NCBI GenBank assembly: GCA_051881715.1 | Contig: JBJEQK010000056.1 | Location: forward strand, 1 to 14,820 | Direction of reading: 5' to 3' | DNA length: 14,820 bases | Source of the DNA: UBA1425 sp051881715 | GTDB taxonomy: Bacteria; Bacillota; Clostridia; Oscillospirales; Acutalibacteraceae | Shown: one piece after another, positions 1-6,067 of the stretch | Position numbering within the stretch: the first letter of the stretch is position 1 | Layout of the letters: each line of letters starts with the position of its first letter | The notes under the pieces: generated by a model | What the model saw: the letters and a program-made list of their open reading frames with translations, nothing else | Told to the model about the DNA's origin: nothing | Databases searched by the model: none | Position numbers and translations under genes: made by a program

Positions 1-97
1 CTTTCTGTGCAACCTGACAAAAAATCTTACTTCGCAATCCGCACACCCCAATTTATGCGGTGATGCCCCCTAACAGCACCAGAAGCGCAGGAGGGTA

Positions 98-165
98 GCC
101 AAAACAGTCCGGTGGACTGTTTTGGCGTGGGGAACCCTCGCCGAGGGTTCCCCGGTGCGAAGCAC
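98..165. repeat. Tandem hairpin cluster, intergenic repeat-like
   Basis: Three inverted repeats lie back to back. Arms 98-110 and 114-126 match perfectly over 13 bp with a 3-base loop (GCCAAAACAGTCC and its complement). Arms 129-140 and 142-153 match perfectly over 12 bp around a single central base (GGGGAACCCTCG and its complement). Arms 155-158 and 162-165 give GTGC/GCAC around GAA. No convincing gene covers them. The stretch resembles the palindromic intergenic repeats scattered through Clostridia genomes, but copy number cannot be judged from one window. It lies about 30 bases past the stop of the minus-strand glycerophosphotransferase gene, so it could also stop or stabilise that transcript. 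No long T tract follows either stem in the minus direction, so a classical intrinsic terminator is not shown. Confidence 0.65.
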
Positions 166-192
166 AAATCCCACAATTTTCCGTGAAAAGCG

Positions 193-1431
193 TTATTTTT
201 TGACGGCGTAGTGTATGACACGTTCCGTACAGTGACCGTCGCAGCCGCCCATATATTTGTGGGCAAACCGCTTCATCTTGTCCTTGTCGAAGTTTTGCGC
301 CTGATCCAGCACCGCCTCGCAAAGCTGTGCGGAATCGTATACGATGGGACCGGGGACAAAGGACTTGTAGTCGTAAAACAGCGGACGGCGGCGGGTGTAG
401 TGCTCGAAGTCGAAGGCATAGAAAATCATGGGTCGGTTCAACAGTGCGTAATCGAACAAAACGGTGGAATAATCCGTAATGAGCATATCCGAGCCGCACA
501 GCGCCGTTTCGATGGGCACATTGGCCGGCACCTCAAAGGCGAAGTCCCGCACCAGATCGCGCACGTCGTCATCCATCAGCACACCGTCGCGGATAAACGG
601 GTGCATTTTCATCAAAAACACGTATCGGTCGCCCAGCAGACGCTTGAGCAAAAGCAGGTCGAGCATACGGTGGACGTAGGCGTTCTTTTCCGAGTCGCCC
701 CGGTAGGTCGGCGCATACAGCAGTATTCCGCGTCCCTGAATCCGGCTGTTCAGATTGGGGATCATTTTGATCAGATTTTCCCGTGCGAAGCGGACGAAAT
801 CTCGGTCAAAATAGACGTCCGTTCTCGGACAACCCCATGCGTGGATGATATCCTCCGAGCAGTTGAATACGGAGGCAAAGGTGTTTTTGACATGGGGGGA
901 GGAGACGGAGACGTCCGTGTAGTTTTTGTGTACCTGCCGGTGATCGACGATCTCTCCCACCAGTCCCCGCTTGCCGATGGCGTAGCCGGCCTTGCGTAGC
1001 AGCGCCGGTGTGTGCCAAAGCTGGACGATGCGCTGTCCCTTTCTGGGCTCGATACAGTAGACGGGGGAAAACAGGTCGTCGATGAAAAGAGTCTTGCAGA
1101 CGGCGAAACAGGAGAAAAACTCCTCGTACCATTTTTGCTCCGCCTTGCGGTTGCGGAAGGTTTTGGGGACGGAGAAGAAACGGCAGGTAAAGCCCTCGTC
1201 CGTCAGCTTGGAAAACAGTGAGCGCATTCCGGACGGCAGGGATTCGGATTTATCGGAGGCAAAGACCACCAGAGAATTGTCGATTTCTTTGCGGGAATAT
1301 TTCTTGTACAGATTCGGGCAGACGGAGTCCGCCAGCCAATCGTCGTGCGCCTTCTTTTGGCGAAGCTGTTTCTTTTTTTCTTCCAGCTGCTTTTCCAAAG
1401 CACGGCGCTCCTGCATGGTATCAAAACCCAT
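193..1431 (-). CDS. CDP-glycerol glycerophosphotransferase family protein (TagB/TagF-like)
   Basis: A 412-residue protein of the family that moves glycerol-phosphate from CDP-glycerol onto a lipid-linked or polysaccharide acceptor, as in teichoic acid synthesis on the inner membrane face. Visible family motifs are QLWHTP (137-142, His140), GCPRTD (200-205), APTYRG (240-245), KMHPF (275-279, His277), DYSTVLFD (320-327), and a C-terminal DGHCTERVI segment (398-406). The two histidines match the conserved pair of TagF-type enzymes. A charged, coiled-coil-like N-terminus (residues 7-27) precedes the catalytic part. There is no separate glycosyltransferase domain, so this is the short form. The ATG start is supported by GAGGAG seven bases upstream and by a good promoter. 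It stands alone, divergent from phoH, so the exact acceptor polymer is unknown. Confidence 0.88.
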   Translation of the reverse strand: MGFDTMQERRALEKQLEEKKKQLRQKKAHDDWLADSVCPNLYKKYSRKEIDNSLVVFASDKSESLPSGMRSLFSKLTDEGFTCRFFSVPKTFRNRKAEQKWYEEFFSCFAVCKTLFIDDLFSPVYCIEPRKGQRIVQLWHTPALLRKAGYAIGKRGLVGEIVDHRQVHKNYTDVSVSSPHVKNTFASVFNCSEDIIHAWGCPRTDVYFDRDFVRFARENLIKMIPNLNSRIQGRGILLYAPTYRGDSEKNAYVHRMLDLLLLKRLLGDRYVFLMKMHPFIRDGVLMDDDVRDLVRDFAFEVPANVPIETALCGSDMLITDYSTVLFDYALLNRPMIFYAFDFEHYTRRRPLFYDYKSFVPGPIVYDSAQLCEAVLDQAQNFDKDKMKRFAHKYMGGCDGHCTERVIHYAVKK

Positions 1432-1461
1432 AAAAAGTCTCCTCTGTGATTACTCCATATT

Positions 1462-1490
1462 ATTATAGCATAGTTCGACATATTTTTCAA
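1462..1490 (-). promoter_or_regulatory. Sigma-A-type promoter for the glycerophosphotransferase gene
   Basis: On the minus strand the -35 box is TTGAAA (1490-1485) and the -10 box is TATAAT (1467-1462), separated by exactly 17 bases. The predicted transcript start is near 1455, giving a short leader of about 24 bases that contains the GAGGAG ribosome binding site. This is seen directly; strength and use are inferred. Confidence 0.8.
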
Positions 1491-1570
1491 CACAAAAAAA
1501 CAGACGGCAATCTATACAAAAAAGTGTCTGAAAAAATAGTTAAGATTCTCAAAAAAATTTCATTTTACAG

Positions 1571-1599
1571 GTGCTTTTTTTCTCTATATATGGTATAAT
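1571..1599 (+). promoter_or_regulatory. Extended -10 promoter for the phoH cluster
   Basis: TATAAT at 1594-1599 is preceded by TG one base upstream (TGGTATAAT), an extended -10. The hexamer 17 bases upstream (1571-1576, GTGCTT) is a poor -35, which an extended -10 can compensate for. The surrounding DNA is AT-rich with A and T runs. The predicted start near 1606 leaves a leader of about 48 bases to phoH. No other good promoter was seen between here and the terminator at 10134, so this may drive most of the plus-strand cluster. Confidence 0.65.
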
Positions 1600-1653
1600 G
1601 TCCAAAATACGATATATATACTGGACTTCCTTTGGAAAAGTGAGGCGAATACA

Positions 1654-2619
1654 ATGTTTGAACAAGTCATCAGCTTTGAACGCATGGAGCAGGCCGTGGG
1701 TCTGTTCGGCAGCTTTGACGAGAATATCCGTCAGGTGGAGAAGGCGTTTTCCGTGGAGGTGATCAGCCGCGGCTCGGAACTGAAGGTGACGGGCGATGCG
1801 GAAAACGTGTCCAAGGCGGTGCGGGCGATCAACGGACTTCTGACCCTGATCAACAAGGGCGAGGAACTCAGCGGGCAGAATGTGCGCTATGTGCTGTCCC
1901 TTGTGGAGGACGGCAAGGAGGATAAGCTCGAGAGTATGACGTCCGGCTGTATTTGCATCACCTCCAAGGGGAAGCCCGTCAAGCCCAAGACCCTCGGGCA
2001 AAAAAAATATGTGGAAGCGATCAAGGAAAACACCGTGACCATCGGCGTCGGTCCTGCCGGAACGGGAAAGACATATCTCGCGGTGGCGATGGCGGTGACG
2101 GCGTTCCGTGCCAAGGAGATCAACCGCATCATCCTGACCCGTCCCGCCGTGGAGGCAGGCGAGAAGCTGGGCTTCCTGCCGGGCGATCTGCAGCAAAAAG
2201 TGGATCCTTATCTGCGCCCGCTGTACGATGCGCTGTTTGATATGCTCGGTGCGGACAATTTTCAGAAACAGCAGGAGCGCGGCAGTATCGAGGTGGCGCC
2301 GCTGGCGTATATGCGCGGGCGCACGCTGGACGACAGCTTCATCATTTTGGACGAGGCGCAGAACACCACCGCCGAGCAGATGAAAATGTTTCTGACGCGG
2401 CTGGGCTTCAACTCCAAGATGGTCGTCACGGGGGACATCACCCAGATCGACCTGCCGGACGGCAAACGTTCCGGTCTTGTGGATGCGATCAAGGTGCTGA
2501 AAAATGTGGAAGACATCGAGACGGTGCGCTTCAACGAAAAAGACGTTGTACGCCACAAGCTTGTGCAGGATATTATCAAAGCCTACGAAAAAAGTGAGGA
2601 GGACAGAAAGAGAAAATGA
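1654..2619 (+). CDS. phoH: PhoH family protein (PhoH/PhoL-type NTPase)
   Basis: A 321-residue cytosolic NTPase of the PhoH family, linked in other bacteria to RNA metabolism and often encoded beside ybeY. The N-terminal 100 or so residues have the KH-like pattern typical of the long bacterial form. The NTPase core has a Walker A motif GPAGTGKT at 133-140 and a Walker B stretch ending in LDEAQ (Asp233, Glu234), followed by the conserved VVTGD segment. Length matches the family. The ATG has a GTGAGG ribosome binding site eight bases upstream. Its stop overlaps the ybeY start as ATGA, so the two are probably translationally coupled. Assignment to the family is firm; the cellular substrate is not known from sequence. 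Confidence 0.95.
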   Translation: MFEQVISFERMEQAVGLFGSFDENIRQVEKAFSVEVISRGSELKVTGDAENVSKAVRAINGLLTLINKGEELSGQNVRYVLSLVEDGKEDKLESMTSGCICITSKGKPVKPKTLGQKKYVEAIKENTVTIGVGPAGTGKTYLAVAMAVTAFRAKEINRIILTRPAVEAGEKLGFLPGDLQQKVDPYLRPLYDALFDMLGADNFQKQQERGSIEVAPLAYMRGRTLDDSFIILDEAQNTTAEQMKMFLTRLGFNSKMVVTGDITQIDLPDGKRSGLVDAIKVLKNVEDIETVRFNEKDVVRHKLVQDIIKAYEKSEEDRKRK

Positions 2620-3122
2620 ACAAAGTGAAAGTGATTATTTCCAACGAACAAAAGGATGTGAAAATACCCACCGGCGTGCGGATGCTGGTGCGCCGCTGCT
2701 GCAATGCTGTGCTGGTCAATGAAAATTTTTCCGGCGCCGCAGAGATCAGCGTGACCTTTGTCAACGACGAGCAGATCCGTGCGCTGAACAAACAGTACCG
2801 CAATATCGACAGAAGCACGGATGTCCTGTCCTTCCCGCTGGGCATCGACGGCGTATACGACGTCAACAACGATACCGGCGCGCAGATGCTGGGCGACATC
2901 GTGATCTCCATGCAGCACGCCGTCGGACAGGCGAAACTGTACGGGCATTCTCTGAATCGGGAGATCGGTTTCCTGACAGTGCATTCCATGCTGCACCTTT
3001 TGGGCTATGACCACGAAGCGGGCGGACTGGAGCTGGTGCGTATGCGGGAAAAGGAGGAAGCGGTGCTCACACAGCTCGGACTCAAGCGCAACGGCAGCTA
3101 CTACATGGATGACGAGGCGTAA
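2616..3122 (+). CDS. ybeY: Endoribonuclease YbeY, rRNA maturation factor
   Basis: A 168-residue zinc-dependent endoribonuclease that takes part in 16S rRNA 3'-end maturation and ribosome quality control. The metal-binding signature is clear: HSMLHLLGYDH, with His123, His127 and His133 in the H-x3-H-x5-H spacing. The usual Gly after the first His is Ser here. The upstream STDVLSFPL segment is also a family hallmark. An insertion-like stretch (GVYDVNNDTGAQM) sits before the LGDIVIS motif. It overlaps phoH by four bases and is three bases from dgkA, as expected for the phoH-ybeY-dgkA-era cluster of Firmicutes. Confidence 0.95.
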   Translation: MNKVKVIISNEQKDVKIPTGVRMLVRRCCNAVLVNENFSGAAEISVTFVNDEQIRALNKQYRNIDRSTDVLSFPLGIDGVYDVNNDTGAQMLGDIVISMQHAVGQAKLYGHSLNREIGFLTVHSMLHLLGYDHEAGGLELVRMREKEEAVLTQLGLKRNGSYYMDDEA

Positions 3123-3125
3123 GAG

Positions 3126-3611
3126 ATGAAAGACTTGCTTAAAAGCTTCGGCTATGCCTTCTGCGGTATCGCCCAAACCATCCGCACCCAGCGGAATATG
3201 CGTATACATATGGTGGTGATGCTGTATATGTTCGGTTTCCTGCTGTGCTACGACTTTTTCACCGTGACGCGTACACAGATGGCGCTTCTGCTGTTGTCGT
3301 GCGCTATGGTGATAGCGGGCGAACTGGTCAATACGGCGGTGGAGAGCGTGGTGGACTTGGTAGAACAGCGCAAAAACCTCTACTGCAAGATCGCCAAGGA
3401 TGCCGCCGCAGGCGCCGTGCTGGTGTGTGCCTTGTTTGCCGTGTGTGTCGGCATTGCCGTGCTTTGGCAGCCGCAGGCTTTTCGGGCAATGTATGTGTAT
3501 TACAGGACACATCCCGCCGTGTTTGCGGTTTTTGCCGTGTCTCTGATCGCCGCATTTTGGTTTATTTTCGGTTTCGGAAAAAGAGAAAGAAAGGATTCTT
3601 CCCATGACTAA
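3126..3611 (+). CDS. dgkA: Undecaprenol/diacylglycerol kinase family membrane protein
   Basis: An integral membrane lipid kinase. In Gram-positive bacteria this family mainly phosphorylates undecaprenol, recycling the lipid carrier for wall synthesis. The catalytic signature is ELVNTAVE at 66-73 (Glu66, Asn69, Glu73) and KIAKDAAAGAVL at about 88-99. Hydrophobic segments lie at about 29-44, 50-66 and 93-114, with an extra fourth one at about 131-149 before a basic tail. At 161 residues it is longer than the usual 120-130, because of that extra segment. It starts three bases after ybeY and its last eight bases overlap era. The usual cdd gene between dgkA and era is absent. Undecaprenol as substrate is inferred from phylum and context. 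Confidence 0.9.
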   Translation: MKDLLKSFGYAFCGIAQTIRTQRNMRIHMVVMLYMFGFLLCYDFFTVTRTQMALLLLSCAMVIAGELVNTAVESVVDLVEQRKNLYCKIAKDAAAGAVLVCALFAVCVGIAVLWQPQAFRAMYVYYRTHPAVFAVFAVSLIAAFWFIFGFGKRERKDSSHD

Positions 3612-4500
3612 AACCGCCTTTATCGCCATTGTCGGCTGCCCGAATGTGGGCAAGTCGTCCATATTGAACCGTCTGCTCGGGCAAAAGATCGCCATCGTCT
3701 CCGAAAAGCCGCAGACGACCCGTACCCGCATCACGGGGATCCTCACAAGAGGGGAAACACAGCTTGTCTTTACCGACACGCCCGGATTTCACAAGCCCCG
3801 CACAAAGCTGGGGGAAAACATGGTCAAGGCCGTCAGCGACAGCATCGCCGATGTGGACGCCTGCCTGTTCGTGGTGGAGCCGAGCGGAGAACTGCGGGAC
3901 AAGGAATTGGAGCTGATCGAGCGGTTCAAGCGTGAAAAAATGCCGGTCATCCTCGCCATCAACAAGGTGGACACCGTCCCCGAAAAGGATGCGCTGATGG
4001 CACGGATTCTGGACATTTCCGGCAGGTATGACTTTGCCGCCGTGGTACCGCTGTCCGCCAAAACAGGGGACAATTTCCCGGCGCTGCTGCAGGAGCTGGA
4101 GGCGCTGGCACAGCCGTCCGTGCACTTCTTCCCCGAGGATACGCTGACCGATCAGCCGGAGCGTGTGATCGTCTCGGAGATCCTGCGGGAAAAGATGCTG
4201 CGCCTTTTGGACAAGGAGATCCCCCACGGTACGGCGGTCAGCATCGAAAAAATGCGTGAGCGGGAAACCGGCGACCTTGTGGATATCGAGGCCGTGATCT
4301 ACTGCGAAAAGGAGAGCCACAAGGGCATCATCATCGGAAAGCAGGGCGCCATGCTCAAGCGCATCTCCACCAGAGCCAGAGAGGACATGGAGCGTTTCCT
4401 TTGCTGCCGAGTCAATTTGCAGTGCTGGGTCAAGGTCAAGGAGGACTGGCGCAACCGGGAGGGCTTGATCCGCAATTTCGGACTGGAGGCAAAGCAATGA
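3604..4500 (+). CDS. era: GTPase Era, 30S ribosome assembly factor
   Basis: A 298-residue GTPase that binds the 3' end of 16S rRNA and assists 30S subunit maturation. G motifs are all present: G1 GCPNVGKS (11-18), G3 DTPG (58-61), G4 NKVD (120-123) and G5 SAK (151-153). The C-terminal KH domain carries the GxxG loop GKQG at 245-248 within KGIIIGKQG, followed by the basic and aromatic region ending CWVKVKEDWRNREG. Length is standard. Its ATG overlaps the end of dgkA by eight bases and its TGA overlaps the next start as ATGA. Its position beside ybeY fits a shared role in 16S rRNA processing. Confidence 0.97.
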   Translation: MTKTAFIAIVGCPNVGKSSILNRLLGQKIAIVSEKPQTTRTRITGILTRGETQLVFTDTPGFHKPRTKLGENMVKAVSDSIADVDACLFVVEPSGELRDKELELIERFKREKMPVILAINKVDTVPEKDALMARILDISGRYDFAAVVPLSAKTGDNFPALLQELEALAQPSVHFFPEDTLTDQPERVIVSEILREKMLRLLDKEIPHGTAVSIEKMRERETGDLVDIEAVIYCEKESHKGIIIGKQGAMLKRISTRAREDMERFLCCRVNLQCWVKVKEDWRNREGLIRNFGLEAKQ

Positions 4501-5108
4501 AAAAGGTTTTCTCCTTTCTTTTGATATTCTGTCTGCTGGCCGGCTGTACAAACAGCCGAATCGGTATCCCCGACGCATCGGATGCGCCGGAAACCTCTGC
4601 GCAGCTTATTCTGCCTGTGCCGGATGAAGCCACAGTGCGCAACCGCTTTGAAAAAGCGCTGGAGGTGTACGGGTGGTTTGACCTGTGCAGTCTGGAGGTG
4701 GATTCGTCCCGGACATACGAAGTGGACGGCAAAACCTATTACCGTGTCGTCAGCGAGGAAGTGCCCGATTTCCAGACCCTGCGCACCATCGTCTATGACC
4801 TGTTCTCCGCCGAGATCGGGGATGCACTGTTTCGCGGGGACGGCGAAAATATTCCGTATCGGGACATCAACGGCGAGCTGTACAGTCTCGACGGCGCACG
4901 GGGCGCCGACATCACCAAGGGAGACTACACCTTGACGGTGGAGACCGAGAACAGCACCAGTGTTCTGTGCAAGGTGCAGGTGGAGATCATCGACCTCGAT
5001 ACCGGCGCCGAGGACTACCGCAGGGTGGTCGGCACGGAGGAATACACTTACCCCTACAGAGCGGTGGACAACCGCTGGGTCTTTACGGATTTCCGTCTGT
5101 TTTACTAA
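4497..5108 (+). CDS. Secreted lipoprotein, possibly IseA (DL-endopeptidase inhibitor) family
   Basis: A 203-residue lipoprotein. The N-terminus has MKK, a hydrophobic run and the lipobox LAGC (Cys17), so it should be lipid-anchored outside the membrane. I chose the ATG at 4497, overlapping the era stop as ATGA, because GGAGG lies seven bases upstream and the signal peptide begins there; an in-frame ATG at 4401 lies inside era and would bury the signal. After the lipid anchor comes a single alpha/beta domain with the pattern YEVDGKTYYRV, a stretch FQTLRTIVYDLFS, then YRDINGELYSLDGARGAD. That order resembles the IseA/YoeB family, which inhibits cell wall DL-endopeptidases in Bacillus. The family call is by eye and moderate. 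Its location inside the era-recO interval is unusual. Confidence 0.72.
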   Translation: MKKVFSFLLIFCLLAGCTNSRIGIPDASDAPETSAQLILPVPDEATVRNRFEKALEVYGWFDLCSLEVDSSRTYEVDGKTYYRVVSEEVPDFQTLRTIVYDLFSAEIGDALFRGDGENIPYRDINGELYSLDGARGADITKGDYTLTVETENSTSVLCKVQVEIIDLDTGAEDYRRVVGTEEYTYPYRAVDNRWVFTDFRLFY

Positions 5109-5138
5109 GGCAACACCCATCGTAAAAACACATAACCG

Positions 5139-5180
5139 CTCCGAAAACGGGAACAGTAACGGTAGACCACATTTTCGGAG
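5139..5180 (+). promoter_or_regulatory. Inverted repeat overlapping the yqzL ribosome binding site
   Basis: CTCCGAAAA (5139-5147) and TTTTCGGAG (5172-5180) are a perfect 9-bp inverted repeat with a 24-base loop. The right arm contains GGAG, the core of the ribosome binding site (GGAGGG, 5177-5182) for the start at 5187. In RNA the hairpin would hide that site. There is no T tract after the stem, so it is not a classic terminator. A role in translational control of yqzL, or in transcript processing, is inference. Confidence 0.55.
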
Positions 5181-5186
5181 GGCAGT

Positions 5187-5363
5187 ATGAAAACAGACGA
5201 TCTTTGGAACAAATTTTTAGAAAGCGGCCGGATCACGGATTATCTGCGCTATCGGGAATCCATTCAAGAGGAACTGGCGCTGGAACCGCTGGCCACGGAG
5301 GAAGCAAATGAATCTGAACACGGACGGGATCGTGATCCGGGAGAAGGGGACGGGCGAGAGTGA
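5187..5363 (+). CDS. yqzL: YqzL family small protein
   Basis: A 58-residue protein that begins MKTDDLWNKFLESGRITDYL and continues with RYRESIQEEL. The pattern of a Trp near position 7, then a Gly and a Y-L pair, recalls Bacillus YqzL, a protein of about 47 residues encoded between era and recO. The position here is the same, just ahead of recO. The ATG has GGAGGG ending four bases upstream. The last 56 bases overlap recO in another frame, so the acidic, charged tail (NESEHGRDRDPGEGDGRE) is encoded by DNA that also codes for the RecO N-terminus. No function is established for the family. The call rests on position and a short similarity judged by eye. Confidence 0.75.
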   Translation: MKTDDLWNKFLESGRITDYLRYRESIQEELALEPLATEEANESEHGRDRDPGEGDGRE

Positions 5364-6048
5364 CCGCTCTGTCAAGCTTCTGACACGGGATTACGGTGTA
5401 CTGCACGCCTTTGTGCGGGGCGCCAGATCCGTCAAGAGTGAAAAGCAGAGCGGCACACAGATCTTTGCCTACTCGAAGCTTTCCATCACCCGAAACCGGG
5501 ACGCCTATGTTGTCACCGAGGCACAGCCGCAGGAGGTGTTTTTTGCCCTGCGCTCGGATATTGAGCGGCTGTCGCTGGCGCAGTATTTCTGCGAGCTGGC
5601 GGGAGAGCTGGCGCCGCAGGAACTGCCCGCCGAGGAGTATCTGACGCTTCTTTTGAATGCGCTGTATCTGTTGGCGGGGGGCAAGCGTCCCCAGCCGTTT
5701 TTGAAGGCGGTGACGGAATTGCGGCTGATGAGCATTTCCGGCTATATGCCCGATTTGGTTGCCTGCACACAGTGCGGGCAGTACATAGACGAAGAGATGT
5801 ATTTCGATTCCCGCAACGGCTGTTTGTATTGCAGTCACTGCGGGCAGGGCGGACAAAGGCTGACGCCCGGAGTGCTGGCTGCCATGCGCCACATTTGCTT
5901 TGCAGATGCCAAAAAGATTTTTTCCTTTACCCTCTCCGACGAGGGACTGCGCAGGCTGTCCGCGATCACGGAGGGGTATATGCATACCCATTTGAACCAT
6001 TCCTTCAAAACACTGCAGTTTTACAAGAGTGTTTTGGGGCTATCCTGA
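5308..6048 (+). CDS. recO: DNA repair protein RecO
   Basis: A 246-residue mediator that works with RecR to load RecA onto single-stranded DNA coated with SSB. The N-terminal OB-fold begins with the typical TDGIVIREKGTGESDRSVKLLT and GVLHAFVRGARS. The central part is helical, and a zinc-binding site is visible as CTQC (Cys153, Cys156) and CSHC (Cys175, Cys178). Length is normal for the family. The ATG at 5308 has GGAGG six bases upstream, located inside yqzL. The mutS2 start follows 19 bases after the stop. Position after era and yqzL is the standard Firmicutes order. Confidence 0.95.
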   Translation: MNLNTDGIVIREKGTGESDRSVKLLTRDYGVLHAFVRGARSVKSEKQSGTQIFAYSKLSITRNRDAYVVTEAQPQEVFFALRSDIERLSLAQYFCELAGELAPQELPAEEYLTLLLNALYLLAGGKRPQPFLKAVTELRLMSISGYMPDLVACTQCGQYIDEEMYFDSRNGCLYCSHCGQGGQRLTPGVLAAMRHICFADAKKIFSFTLSDEGLRRLSAITEGYMHTHLNHSFKTLQFYKSVLGLS

Positions 6049-6067
6049 CACAGAAAGGGTGAACCGC

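Noticed and set aside
27..266. Small minus-strand open frame over the left hairpins
   Set aside because: It runs through the tandem hairpins and into the known gene in another frame, with no start signal or similarity.
1600..1626. GTCCA/TGGAC inverted repeat around the phoH promoter start
   Set aside because: Only five matching bases per arm with a 17-base gap; in AT-rich DNA this is easily chance.
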